64,000 nucleotides of DNA, from contig NZ_HE997627.1 in assembly GCF_000312385.1 (NCBI RefSeq), positions 129,911-193,910 of the forward strand. Direction: 5' to 3'. How positions within the stretch are numbered: position 1 is the stretch's first letter; the number at the start of each line of letters is the position of its first letter. Made by a program: the position numbers and the translations under genes. The DNA is from Tsukamurella sp. 1534. GTDB lineage: Bacteria > Actinomycetota > Actinomycetes > Mycobacteriales > Mycobacteriaceae. The notes beneath the pieces are model-generated. The model made no database searches. It saw nothing but the letters and a program-made list of their open reading frames with translations, and was not told where the DNA came from. This document shows positions 18,799 through 26,388 of this stretch, piece by piece.

Positions 18799-18822
18799 CG
18801 GCACGTGAACGTCACGTGAACC
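18799..18822 (-). promoter_or_regulatory. PHO-box-like direct repeat (2 x 11 bp)
   Basis: The 9-mer CACGTGAAC occurs at 18802-18810 and 18813-18821, period 11. Read on the minus strand this is GTTCACGTG twice, like the tandem 11-bp GTTCA repeats bound by actinobacterial PhoP. It lies in the otherwise empty 232-bp region between the Rho-N-like gene and the secreted-protein gene. Assigned by resemblance only. Confidence 0.45.
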
Positions 18823-18975
18823 CGCACCGTACGATCGATGAAACTCCGTAGCGAATTCGCCTGCTTTACAGCGCTCTGCGTGTGTCGTCGGTTTGGCGTC
18901 GGCGCCGCTCGACCCTAGCGTCGGGCGGCGCGTGCAGACCTGCGCATACCCACACGACACAGGCAAGGAGAACCC

Positions 18976-19401
18976 ATGCTCACCCTGAACCGCCGGCTCG
19001 TCGCCGGAATCGTCGTCGCCGGGATCGCTGCGGTGCCCGGCGTGGCCGTCGCCACCGCCGCCGCACCCTCCCACGGTGCCGCCGTCGTCGCGGGCGTGCA
19101 TTCGCAGAAGCCCTCGGAGGACAAGGAGTCGAAGGCTTCGCTCGACGAGATTCAGAAGGTGCTCAAGAGCATCCAGGAGGCGAAGACGCCGAGCGACCTC
19201 AAGAAGGAGCTGAACAAGGACATCGCGACGCTGACGGACAACGAGTCCGCAGTGCCGTCCGATAAGAAGAAGGAGTTCAACAAGTTCCGTCAGGAACTCC
19301 AGCTGGCCGCCGCCAAGGACTCGCTCGAGGGCGACGACGCCAAGGACACCCTGAAGAAGATTCAGGAGGACGCGAAGGCGCTCAGCTCCGAGCTGGAGTA
19401 G
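18976..19401 (+). CDS. Small secreted helical protein, unrecognised
   Basis: A 141-residue protein with a classical signal peptide: 'NRRLVAGIVVAGIAAVPGVA' then 'VATAAAPS' with likely cleavage around residues 27-30. The mature part is very hydrophilic and helical, rich in Lys, Glu and Asp ('LKSIQEAKTPSDLKKELNK', 'KKIQEDAKALSSELE'), perhaps a short coiled coil. I do not recognise a family. AAGGAG lies 8 nt before ATG 18976. A PHO-box-like repeat ~155 bp upstream and a following hairpin suggest a monocistronic, possibly phosphate-responsive gene. Confidence 0.8.
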   Translation: MLTLNRRLVAGIVVAGIAAVPGVAVATAAAPSHGAAVVAGVHSQKPSEDKESKASLDEIQKVLKSIQEAKTPSDLKKELNKDIATLTDNESAVPSDKKKEFNKFRQELQLAAAKDSLEGDDAKDTLKKIQEDAKALSSELE

Positions 19402-19425
19402 CCGGCGCAGTCATCCGCGCCTCGC

Positions 19426-19447
19426 GGCGCCGGCCGTTGCCGGTGCC
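19426..19447 (+). terminator. Hairpin after the secreted-protein gene
   Basis: Stem GGCGCCGGC / GCCGGTGCC with one G-T wobble and a CGTT loop, 24 nt after the stop codon. No U-tract. Likely a terminator shared with the convergent His-rich peptide gene. Confidence 0.45.
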
Positions 19448-19506
19448 GCGGGGGTCGCCGTCCCGGTGCCGGGGCGCCCGGTCCGGGGCGAACAGCGCTT
19501 CGCGGG

Positions 19507-19659
19507 TCAGTGCTCGTCGTAGTGGTCGCCGTGGGGCGCATGGCGGTGGCCGTCGTGGATGTAGTCCACATGGTCACCGTGCTGCACCGCTTCGTGGCCG
19601 CAATCCGGCCCGTGCGTGTGGTCGGGGTGCTCGTGCGTCTCGTGTTCGGTGCTCGTCAT
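19507..19659 (-). CDS. 50-residue His-rich peptide (probable metal-binding)
   Basis: A short gene below common length limits: ATG 19659 to TGA 19507, 50 residues. Fourteen residues are His (positions 6, 9, 11, 14, 16, 22, 27, 30, 35, 38, 40, 43, 46, 50), with Cys20 in 'HTHGPDCGHEAVQHGDHVDY' and many Asp. The regular HxH and GDH spacing would be very unlikely by chance, and I recall similar small His-rich proteins ('zinc transporter permease'-like) in mycobacteria. No membrane segment is present. A zinc, copper or nickel buffering role is inferred. It diverges from the DinB gene. Confidence 0.75.
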   Translation of the reverse strand: MTSTEHETHEHPDHTHGPDCGHEAVQHGDHVDYIHDGHRHAPHGDHYDEH

Positions 19660-19795
19660 GACATCACGGTATGCGCAGGCGTGCATGAGTTCAAGGGGTG
19701 TGCATTCTCAAACACGTTGTGCCGGTGTGGGAGTGAGTTTCCAGGCGCACGGAATCCGGTTGTGCAGAGGAGTTCTCCGCGACAGGATCCTCTTC

Positions 19796-20333
19796 GTGAG
19801 CATCGACTGGAACGCCGAGATCCGTGCCCAACTGGACGTGCATTGGGCCCGGCAGGCGCGGCCCCGTCTGGACGGCCTGACTGACGAGGAGTTCTTCTGG
19901 GAGCCGGTGCCGGGGATGTGGACCGTCCGTCCCGTTGCGGACGGGTTCGCGGCCGATTTCGCGATTCCTCCGCCGGAGCCCGCGCCGGTCACCACCATCG
20001 CGTGGCGACTGGGGCACCTGGTCTTCCTTCTCGAGAGCGGGCTGCAGCGGTTCGGGTATCCGGCGGTCGATTTCGCGACCTACCGGTACCCGGGCACGCC
20101 GGACGTCGCGCTGACGCGGCTCGATGCGGCCTACCGCGCGTGGACCCGGGGTGTCGAAGAACTCGGGATGGAGGGCCTGGCCGACCCCGCAGGACCACCG
20201 GGCGACACGTTCGCCGATTGGTCCACCGCGGCGATCGTGCTGCACGTCCAGCGGGGAGCTGATTCATCACGGTGCTGAGGTCGCGCTGCTGCGGGACCTG
20301 TTCCGTGCGCGAACCGGGACCTCCGCGGGGTGA
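19796..20333 (+). pseudogene. DinB superfamily protein, frameshifted near residue 152
   Basis: A DinB-fold (four-helix, often bacillithiol/mycothiol-dependent enzyme) protein interrupted by one frameshift. The first frame (GTG 19796 to 20278) reads through 'EPVPGMWTVRP', 'TIAWRLGHLVFLLESGLQRF' and 'WSTAAIVLHV'. The conserved ending 'ELIHHGAEVALLRDLFRART' continues in the next frame to 20333. Removing one G from GGGG at 20253-20256 restores a 178-residue protein, so this is either a real +1 mutation or a homopolymer sequencing error. CAGGAT (19783-19788) lies 7 nt before GTG, suggesting a leaderless start. Confidence 0.85.
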
Positions 20334-20345
20334 CGTGCCGACGCT

Positions 20346-20855
20346 CTACTTCGACGGTTCGGCGTGTTGCGTCCGCGTGTGGACGATGTCGACGTACACC
20401 GCCCGGGTGTCGGGCCGAGGATAGGTCCGGTAGGTGAACGTCGAATCGGTCAGCTCCGTGATCTCGGAGTCGCGCTCGAACATCACCGAGCCGTCCGGCC
20501 CCTTGGCGACGATGTGCCGCGAACGCCCGTCGGGGGTGACGGTCCAGTCGCCGCGCATCTTCGGCTCGTCCTGCAGCGTGTACATGGTGAAGGTGCCGTC
20601 GGCGTCGAAGTACGCGTAGCCCACGTAATTGGCGGCGGACGCGTCGGTCAGGGCGACGCTCCTCCCGGTCTGGTCGACGGCTGCGGTGGTCTCCCACGCA
20701 TGTGACGACAGGATCTGCGACGGGGAGCGCTGCGCGGCACTCGGCGAGCTGCTCTCGGCGGATGCGGTCGGCGCTTCAGCGGCCGAGCAGCCGGTGAGCG
20801 AGATGCCGATCACCGCGGATGCGACGACGGCCTTGGTGAACATCGAGACCTTCAT
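20346..20855 (-). CDS. DUF4822 domain lipoprotein
   Basis: A 169-residue predicted lipoprotein: hydrophobic leader and lipobox L-T-G-Cys23. A Ser/Ala-rich linker follows, then the DUF4822-like domain ('WETTAAVDQTGRSVALTD', 'YVGYAYFDADGTFTMYTL', 'MRGDWTVTPDGRSRHIVAKG'). It would be anchored to the outer face of the membrane; the function is unknown. GAGGAAGG precedes the ATG. A perfect palindrome, TTGAAGCTTCAA (20911-20922), lies in the promoter region and may be an operator. Confidence 0.82.
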   Translation of the reverse strand: MKVSMFTKAVVASAVIGISLTGCSAAEAPTASAESSSPSAAQRSPSQILSSHAWETTAAVDQTGRSVALTDASAANYVGYAYFDADGTFTMYTLQDEPKMRGDWTVTPDGRSRHIVAKGPDGSVMFERDSEITELTDSTFTYRTYPRPDTRAVYVDIVHTRTQHAEPSK

Positions 20856-20910
20856 GGGGACCTTCCTCTGTGGCCGCGGAGCCGCGGCGCTGGTGATCCC
20901 CAGAGTGCCG

Positions 20911-20922
20911 TTGAAGCTTCAA
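20911..20922. promoter_or_regulatory. Perfect 12-bp palindrome upstream of the DUF4822 gene
   Basis: TTGAAGCTTCAA, about 56 bp before the start codon, in the gap between the DUF4822 gene and the 3' end of the LysR gene. Possible operator; no clear -35/-10 pair was identified. Confidence 0.3.
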
Positions 20923-20941
20923 TTGTGTCCAAGACGCGTTC

Positions 20942-21850
20942 TCAATCGCGAGGATCGGCGCTCCCTATTGTGGGCGCGGTCATCGTGGTCACGACCTCCG
21001 TGAAGGCTCGGGCGGCGCGCGATCGGTAGTCGGTGGAGCGCCGGAGTAGGACGACCCGGCGGGTCGGCATCGCCGGTTCGGTCGCGATCGGTCGCAGGTC
21101 GGTGTGCGCTCGGCTCACCGCGTCGGGGAGGACGGTGGCCAGGCCGCCGTTCCTGACCAGTTCGACGATCGCGCTGATGGAGCTCGCTTCCACCGCGATC
21201 GACGGTGTCACGCCCTGCTGGGCGAAGTAGTGGTCCAGCTGCAGCCGGGTCGCGAAATCCGTGTTGAGTAGGCACAGCGGTTCGGCGGCGAAGCGTTGCA
21301 GCGGGACCGGTCGAGAGGAGCTGGCGAGCGGATGACCGGTGGCCGTGACCACACTGAGCGGCTCGATGAACAGGGGGAGCGCCTCGATCCCCGCCGTGTG
21401 GTCGCCCTCGAAGCCGATCCCGATGTCGAGCCGGTCCATCGCGAGATCGCTCTCGATCCGTGCCTGTGCGGCCTCCCGTATCGACAGGGTGATGTTCGGG
21501 TGGGCGGCCCGAAAGCGATGAACCAGCGGGCCCACCAGATAGGCCGAGAAGGTCGGTGTCATTGCGATTCTCAGGTGTCCGCGAGAGAGGTCGTGAACGT
21601 CGTGCACCGCCCGGCGTCCCGCCTCGAGATCCCGCAGTGCGAGGCGCGCGTGGTAGACGTACGCCTCGCCCGCGTCCGTGAGAGTGACCGCCCGACCGGA
21701 GCGATCGAGGAGAGTCGCCTCGAGTCGCCGCTCCAACTGCTTGATCTGTTGGGACAGGGTGGGTTGCGAGATGTGCAGGGATTCGGCCGCCCGCGTGAAA
21801 TTGCCGTGCTCGGCGACGGCGAGCAGGTAGCGGATGTGGCGGAGCTCCAT
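20942..21850 (-). CDS. LysR-family regulator (CynR-like)
   Basis: A 302-residue LTTR. The N-terminal helix-turn-helix 'MELRHIRYLLAVAEHGNFTR' with 'SQPTLSQQIKQLERRLEATL' and the C-terminal periplasmic-binding-like effector domain ('LRIAMTPTFSAYLVGPLVHR') are intact and of normal length. It is most like CynR, but no cyanase or cyanate transporter is adjacent. ATG 21850 begins the conserved MELRHI; an ATG 18 nt upstream is less likely. The palindrome 21860-21874 sits just upstream. The divergent ankyrin gene or a distant gene may be the target. Confidence 0.9.
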   Translation of the reverse strand: MELRHIRYLLAVAEHGNFTRAAESLHISQPTLSQQIKQLERRLEATLLDRSGRAVTLTDAGEAYVYHARLALRDLEAGRRAVHDVHDLSRGHLRIAMTPTFSAYLVGPLVHRFRAAHPNITLSIREAAQARIESDLAMDRLDIGIGFEGDHTAGIEALPLFIEPLSVVTATGHPLASSSRPVPLQRFAAEPLCLLNTDFATRLQLDHYFAQQGVTPSIAVEASSISAIVELVRNGGLATVLPDAVSRAHTDLRPIATEPAMPTRRVVLLRRSTDYRSRAARAFTEVVTTMTAPTIGSADPRD

Positions 21851-21859
21851 GGCCGAACC

Positions 21860-21874
21860 ATAGTCCATGACTAT
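21860..21874. promoter_or_regulatory. LysR-type operator ATAGTC-CAT-GACTAT
   Basis: A perfect 6-3-6 palindrome with the T-N11-A core expected for LTTR boxes, 9 bp upstream of the lysR start codon. Likely the autoregulatory site, and possibly the activator site for the divergent gene. Confidence 0.6.
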
Positions 21875-21957
21875 TGCCGGAATGCATTATCGGTCTTGGA
21901 CGCTATCGATGAGGATCGGCACTGTGGAGTGTGATGCCCTACAGCCGGAGGTGGACA

Positions 21958-22725
21958 GTGGATCAGGTAACTCGGCCCGTGGTCGCGGTGGTCGTGACGA
22001 TCGGGGTGCTCGGGGGAGTCGCGGCGTGCTCCGCGGAATCACCGCCGGCGCCTTCCGCGACCGTGACTGCCCAGGCGACGACACCGATTTCGCCACCCCG
22101 TTCCTCATCGCCTGTCGCGTCGAAACGAGTCGATCCGTCGCTCGGCGGTGCGCTGCTCGCCGCGGCGGCCGCGAACGAGGCGGACGGTGTCCGAGACCTT
22201 CTGCAGCGGGGCGCCGACCTCGGGGCCCGCGACGAAGCAGGACGGACGCCGCTGGTGGCGGCGGCGAAACGGAACGCGATCGACGCCGCACGCGTGCTGA
22301 TCGAGGCGGGTGCAGACGTCAATGCCAAAGACGACCTCCAGGATTCGGCCTACCTCTATGCGGGCGCCGAGGGACTGAACGAGATCCTCGAGCTGACGCT
22401 GCAGCACGGCGCCGACCTCCGGAGTGTGAACAGGTACGGCGGTACCGCGTTGATCCCCGCCTCGGAACACGGCCACGTCCAGACTGTCCGGCGCCTGATC
22501 GCGGCCGGCGTCGACGTCGACCACGTCAACACGCCGCGCTGGACGGCTCTCCAGGAGGCGGTCGTGTACGGCGACGGGTCGTCGAAGTACCAGGACACTG
22601 TCCGGGCACTCCTCGACGCCGGGGCCGACCCGGACATCCGCGACGCGAACGGCCGCACCGCTCTCGAGAACGCGGAGAGGAAGGGGCAGACGGCGATCGC
22701 CGACCTCATTCGAGATCGGCGATGA
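21958..22725 (+). CDS. Ankyrin-repeat lipoprotein
   Basis: A 255-residue protein: signal segment ('VVAVVVTIGVLGGVAAC'), lipobox Cys24, a Ser/Pro linker to ~residue 60, then about five ankyrin repeats of ~33 residues ('LQRGADLGARDEAGRTPLVA', 'IEAGADVNAKDD', 'HGADLRSVNRYGGTALIPAS', 'AAGVDVDHVNTPRWTALQEA', 'LDAGADPDIRDANGRTALEN'). It is probably an extracytoplasmic lipid-anchored protein-interaction module. GTG 21958 is chosen because GGAGGT lies 5 nt upstream; in-frame starts at 21931/21934 are possible but lack it. Partner unknown. Confidence 0.88.
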   Translation: MDQVTRPVVAVVVTIGVLGGVAACSAESPPAPSATVTAQATTPISPPRSSSPVASKRVDPSLGGALLAAAAANEADGVRDLLQRGADLGARDEAGRTPLVAAAKRNAIDAARVLIEAGADVNAKDDLQDSAYLYAGAEGLNEILELTLQHGADLRSVNRYGGTALIPASEHGHVQTVRRLIAAGVDVDHVNTPRWTALQEAVVYGDGSSKYQDTVRALLDAGADPDIRDANGRTALENAERKGQTAIADLIRDRR

Positions 22726-22774
22726 GCGGTCGGCTCCACGGTGAGGAGGCGACCAGTGGCGGTGGGAGAGTCGG

Positions 22775-23290
22775 TTGTTCTCGGGCAGGTACGACGCTGC
22801 ACTGCCGTCGGAGCGCCCGGTCTACGGTGCCTGGAACCGTCGCGGGGACCGGTTCGGCGGCGCCGTTCGTTTCGGATCGTCGTATGTTCGGCTCCGGCCC
22901 GATGTCGTGGAGAGGTTGACGTTCTGCTTTCCAGATTCCGTTCTGGATCCGCTGGACGTCGGCGACGTGTCAGCGCTCGATCGCCTGTGCCTGATGGCCG
23001 ACGAGGCCGAGTTCGACCACCTCGACGACTACGTGGAGGTGCACGTCCACGGCGGGGTCCGCTTCGCCGATGACGTGGACGCGGTGGTCCCGGATCCGCG
23101 CTTCATGGGGACCGACGTGGAAACGGTGGCGCAGTGGTTGGGATGCCGGATCGAATTCCACAAGGGGTCGCCCCTGCGCCGTGATCCTCCCGGGCGGAAG
23201 GGGGGCGCTCACCTTGACGAGCGATCGTTGCCCGGCGTACGTTATGAACGACCATTCATGAACGTGCGTTCACAACGCCGGGGTGTCTGA
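22775..23290 (+). pseudogene. DUF3626 family fragment (decayed)
   Basis: The open frame begins at TTG 22775 in the middle of a DUF3626 domain: 'RPVYGAWNRRGDRFGGAVRF', 'TFCFPDSVLDPLDVGD', 'LDDYVEVHVHGGVRFADDV', 'AQWLGCRIEFHKG'. Full-length DUF3626 proteins are around 300 residues. Here the N-terminal half is absent, and after about residue 130 the sequence becomes Arg/Gly-rich and unlike the family. I therefore read it as a truncated, decaying gene. The comparison is from memory. The last 75 nt overlap the next gene's promoter. Confidence 0.65.
23214..23272 (+). promoter_or_regulatory. Promoter and inverted/direct repeats upstream of the SnoaL-TetR genes
   Basis: TTGACG (23214-23219) and TACGTT (23238-23243) are spaced by 18 bp. 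Immediately downstream are the direct repeats ATGAACG (23244-23250 and 23258-23264) and a perfect palindrome TGAACG-TG-CGTTCA (23259-23272). The palindrome is a good candidate operator for the TetR regulator encoded two genes on. Confidence 0.6.
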
Positions 23291-23340
23291 CGCAGTGGGA
23301 GTCCCGGACCGGAACGCCGGTCCGAGAGGATGCGATCGCG

Positions 23341-23739
23341 ATGCAGGCAGAGGATCGAGCGCAATTGGACGAACTCGAACGACGCCAAACCGAGGCTTGG
23401 GGGCGCGACGGCGCCGCGTTCGCCGCGACTTTCACCGAGGACGCGGATCTGGTCGACGTGATGGGCGGCCACTATCGCGGTCGCGGGGCGATCGAGGAGA
23501 CGATGTCGGAGGGCTTCGCCACGTTCATGGCGGGAACCCGTCAGTCCCCGCCGGTCGAGCGGACCGTCGAGTTCGTCTCACCCGACATCGCAGTGATCGT
23601 GACCAGCGGCAATTGCGTACTCCGAGAGGGGCAGACGCGATGCCGGCCGGAGGATCTCTCCATTCAGACCAAGACGGCTGTGCGGCAGGGCGGCGAGTGG
23701 CTGTTCCGGACGTTTCAGAACACCCGGATCCGTTCCTGA
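23341..23739 (+). CDS. SnoaL-like / SgcJ-EcaC family protein (NTF2 fold)
   Basis: A 132-residue single-domain NTF2-like protein. 'LDELERRQTEAWGRDGAAFA', 'FTEDADLVDVMGGHYRGRGA', 'TVEFVSPDIAVIVTSG' and 'QGGEWLFRTFQNTRI' form the expected cone-shaped fold. SgcJ/EcaC members are small enzymes or binding proteins of uncharacterised substrate. GAGAGGA lies upstream of ATG 23341. It is followed 24 nt later by a TetR gene and probably shares its regulated promoter. Confidence 0.85.
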   Translation: MQAEDRAQLDELERRQTEAWGRDGAAFAATFTEDADLVDVMGGHYRGRGAIEETMSEGFATFMAGTRQSPPVERTVEFVSPDIAVIVTSGNCVLREGQTRCRPEDLSIQTKTAVRQGGEWLFRTFQNTRIRS

Positions 23740-23763
23740 CGATTCACCTCCGAGGACTCAATC

Positions 23764-24393
23764 ATGCCGAGAACACCTGCCGCGCTTCATGCTTCGGGAA
23801 GCTCCGGAATGCGGGATCACCTGGTCTCCGCCACCGCGCGGCTCATCGCCGAGCAACGCGCCGCCGGGCTCACCGTGCGGCAGATCGCCGAGGAGGCCGG
23901 AGTGGCCGCCGGTGCGCTCTACAACCACTTCGACGACAAGGACGATCTCCTCGCGCACGGCCTGCTCGCGCACATCGACACGGTGGAACGCTCACTGGCG
24001 CGTCCGCCGGCGGCTGGAGACCTCACCCTCGCGGAGAACCTGGCCGCCTATCTGCGCTATCTCGTGGATCTGCACGAGCAGATCCTCCCGGCCTTCGCCG
24101 GGCTGTTCGCGCAACCGGCGGCGATCGCCCGGTTCCACGCGTTCCCGGCGTCCGAGAAGGGGGGAGACCTGCACCAGCACGTCGACGCTCACCTGCGCGG
24201 TGAACGGGATCTCGGTCGACTGGGGCCGACGGTCGACACGGGTGCGGCCGCGAGTCTTCTGATAGGCGCGTGTTACGAGCTCGTGCTACCGCGGTTGTTC
24301 GGAGGGGTGGGCGCGCCGGTGGCCGACGGGGGCAGGCATCTCCGCGCCGTCGTCGGCGTACTGCTGGACGGGATGACCGGGCAACCGGGATGA
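23764..24393 (+). CDS. TetR-family transcriptional regulator
   Basis: A 209-residue regulator. Residues ~15-62 carry the TetR HTH: 'MRDHLVSATARLIAEQRAAG', 'TVRQIAEEAGVAAGALYNHF'. A C-terminal ligand-binding/dimerisation region follows. GAGGA precedes ATG 23764. It lies downstream of the SnoaL-like gene in a probable two-gene operon and likely represses it through the palindrome at 23259-23272. The inducer is unknown. Confidence 0.9.
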   Translation: MPRTPAALHASGSSGMRDHLVSATARLIAEQRAAGLTVRQIAEEAGVAAGALYNHFDDKDDLLAHGLLAHIDTVERSLARPPAAGDLTLAENLAAYLRYLVDLHEQILPAFAGLFAQPAAIARFHAFPASEKGGDLHQHVDAHLRGERDLGRLGPTVDTGAAASLLIGACYELVLPRLFGGVGAPVADGGRHLRAVVGVLLDGMTGQPG

Positions 24394-24405
24394 ACGGGCA
24401 GTCGG

Positions 24406-24759
24406 TCAGCAGCAGTTCGGATCGAGCACCTTGCAGAGGGCGGTGAGTGCTTCGCGGCGGGGGGAGTGGTGCATGTTCATTCCCCGGCGCTCGGAGGCGA
24501 TGAAGCCCGCGGTGCGGAGCTGGCCGAGGTGGTGGCTCACTGTGGACTCCGCCAGCCCGACGGTTGTGGCGAGCGACCCCGTGGTGCACGGCTCGCCGCA
24601 GGTGAACAGCAACGACAAGAGCTTGACGCGGACCGGATCCGCGAGGGCTTTGAGGCGCAGTGCCACGTCGAGTGCTGCAGCATCGTCGGCGGGGGTAGCG
24701 GTGACGGGTGCGCAGCAGACCGGGTCGGTCATGTCGATCATGGGCAGCGTCTTGGGCAT
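24406..24759 (-). CDS. arsR: Arsenical-responsive repressor ArsR (Cys15-Cys16/Cys54 type)
   Basis: A 117-residue ArsR/SmtB repressor of the arsenic operon. The HTH is 'GLAESTVSHHLGQLRTAGFI'. Cys15-Cys16 at the N-terminus and Cys54 ('FTCGEPC', with Cys58) closely match the trigonal arsenite site described for the Corynebacterium glutamicum regulator; a further Cys pair ends the protein. ATG 24759 is 7 nt after TAGGAT, so the mRNA should be leaderless. It is divergent from arsI-acr3-arsC and overlaps its operator with both promoters, so arsenite should induce both units. Confidence 0.93.
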   Translation of the reverse strand: MPKTLPMIDMTDPVCCAPVTATPADDAAALDVALRLKALADPVRVKLLSLLFTCGEPCTTGSLATTVGLAESTVSHHLGQLRTAGFIASERRGMNMHHSPRREALTALCKVLDPNCC

Positions 24760-24766
24760 GACGGCG

Positions 24767-24795
24767 ATCCTACGCACCCCGTTGACATATGTCGA
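24767..24795 (-). promoter_or_regulatory. arsR promoter with operator at -35
   Basis: Minus-strand TCGACA (24790-24795), 17-bp spacer, TAGGAT (24767-24772), then ATG 24759. The palindrome GACATATGTC (24784-24793) covers the -35 region. Confidence 0.65.
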
Positions 24796-24840
24796 AGAGG
24801 TGGCGTAGAACAGGCTTTGCAAGTGATTCGACATACATCG
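24782..24840 (+). promoter_or_regulatory. arsI operon promoter and two ArsR operator copies
   Basis: Plus-strand TTGACA (24782-24787), 17-bp spacer, GTAGAA (24805-24810). The first operator is the GACATATGTC palindrome (24784-24793) at the -35. A second, imperfect copy TTCGACATACATCG (24827-24840) lies in the leader, 45 bp downstream. Bound ArsR could block both divergent promoters. Confidence 0.65.
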
Positions 24841-24862
24841 CACAGCCTCGGAGGTCGTCATC

Positions 24863-25285
24863 ATGTCCCGCGCGCAGCTCGCCCTCAACGTCGACGACCT
24901 CGACGCGTCGATCGCCTTCTACACCAAGCTGTTCGGTACCGGTCCGGCGAAGGTCAAGCCCGGCTACGCGAACTTCGCGGTGGCCGATCCCGCGCTGAAG
25001 CTAGTTCTGATCGAGAACCCGGGCCACGGCGGAACGCTCAACCACCTCGGCGTGGAGGTCGCCTCCAGCGAGACCGTGCACGCCGAGATCGCTCGGCTCA
25101 CTGACGCGGGCATGTTCACCGAGGAGGAGATCGGCACCACCTGCTGCTTCGCCACGCAGGACAAGGTGTGGGTGACCGGCCCGGGAGGGGAGCGGTGGGA
25201 GGTCTATACCATCCTCGCCGACGCCGAGACCTTCGGCGGCGAGCAGCTCGCCACGACCGCCGCGTGCGACTGCGGCCCGCAGTGA
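24863..25285 (+). CDS. arsI: ArsI/CadI family VOC protein (organoarsenical C-As lyase-like)
   Basis: A 140-residue VOC-fold protein matching the cadmium-induced CadI/ArsI family. ArsI is a dioxygenase that cleaves the carbon-arsenic bond of trivalent organoarsenicals. Gln5, His61 and Glu113 fit the three Fe(II) ligands, and the adjacent Cys94-Cys95 in 'GTTCCFATQ' match the arsenical-binding pair. First gene of a coupled arsI-acr3-arsC run, opposite arsR. Substrate specificity (methylarsenite, aromatic arsenicals or cadmium response) cannot be settled from sequence. Confidence 0.92.
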   Translation: MSRAQLALNVDDLDASIAFYTKLFGTGPAKVKPGYANFAVADPALKLVLIENPGHGGTLNHLGVEVASSETVHAEIARLTDAGMFTEEEIGTTCCFATQDKVWVTGPGGERWEVYTILADAETFGGEQLATTAACDCGPQ

Positions 25286-26388
25286 CCACGCCGGCCACGG
25301 AACAGCAGGCGAGCGGGAAGCTGTCGACGCTCGATCGGTTCCTCCCAGTGTGGATCGGGTTGGCGATGGCCGTGGGCCTGCTACTCGGCAGGACGATTCC
25401 CGGCCTGAACACCGCACTTGAGAAGATCCAGGTCGACGGGATCTCATTGCCGATCGCCGCGGGGCTTCTGATCATGATGTACCCCGTGCTGGCGAAGGTC
25501 CGCTACGACCGCCTCGACACCGTCGTCGGTGACCGAAAGCTGCTGCTGGGCTCGTTGTTGCTGAACTGGATCGTGGGTCCGGCGTTGATGTTCGCGCTCG
25601 CCTGGCTGTTCCTGCCGGATCTGCCGGAGTATCGCACCGGGCTGATCATCGTAGGTCTGGCCCGGTGTATCGCGATGGTGATCATCTGGAACGACCTCGC
25701 CTGCGGCGACCGCGAGGCGGCCGCCGTGCTCGTCGCCCTGAACTCGATGTTCCAGGTGGTCATGTTCGCCGTCCTCGGCTGGTTCTACCTGTCGGTCCTC
25801 CCGGGCCGGCTCGGCCTGGATCAGACGACCATCAGTGCCTCGCCGTGGCAGATCGCCGAATCCGTGCTGATCTTCCTCGGCATTCCACTGCTCGCGGGAT
25901 ACCTGTCCCGGCGAATCGGAGAGCGGGCCAAGGGGCGCGACTGGTACGAGTCGACGTTGCTGCCCCGGATCGGGCCGTGGGCGCTGTACGGGCTGCTGTT
26001 CACCATCGTCGTCCTCTTCGCCCTGCAGGGGGAGCAGATCACTTCCCGCCCGTGGGACATCGCGCGGATCGCGTTGCCGCTGCTCGCGTACTTCGCGATC
26101 ATGTGGGGCGGCGGCTACCTCCTGGGTGTCGTCATGGGCCTGGGCTACGAGCGCACCACGACGCTCGCGTTCACGGCCGCGGGCAACAACTTCGAGCTCG
26201 CGATCGCCGTCGCGATCGCCACCTACGGCGCCACGTCCGGACAGGCGCTCGCCGGTGTGGTCGGCCCGCTGATCGAGGTTCCGGTCCTGGTTGCGCTCGT
26301 CTACGTCTCGCTCGCCCTCCGCGGGCGATTCCCCCTCGTACCGGCCTCCGCCACCACTGCCTCGGATACAAGCAGGGGAGTGCACTGA
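25282..26388 (+). CDS. acr3: Arsenite efflux permease ACR3
   Basis: A 368-residue, ten-helix arsenite/proton exchanger of the ACR3/BART group. Cys129 in '[19 protein letters not shown]' is the essential Cys of helix 4 and falls at the same number reported for the corynebacterial Acr3. '[20 protein letters not shown]' and '[10 protein letters not shown]' (with the key Glu) are also present. The GTG start overlaps the arsI stop (GTGA), so the genes are translationally coupled. It expels arsenite formed by ArsC. Confidence 0.96.
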   Translation: MTTPATEQQASGKLSTLDRFLPVWIGLAMAVGLLLGRTIPGLNTALEKIQVDGISLPIAAGLLIMMYPVLAKVRYDRLDTVVGDRKLLLGSLLLNWIVGPALMFALAWLFLPDLPEYRTGLIIVGLARCIAMVIIWNDLACGDREAAAVLVALNSMFQVVMFAVLGWFYLSVLPGRLGLDQTTISASPWQIAESVLIFLGIPLLAGYLSRRIGERAKGRDWYESTLLPRIGPWALYGLLFTIVVLFALQGEQITSRPWDIARIALPLLAYFAIMWGGGYLLGVVMGLGYERTTTLAFTAAGNNFELAIAVAIATYGATSGQALAGVVGPLIEVPVLVALVYVSLALRGRFPLVPASATTASDTSRGVH

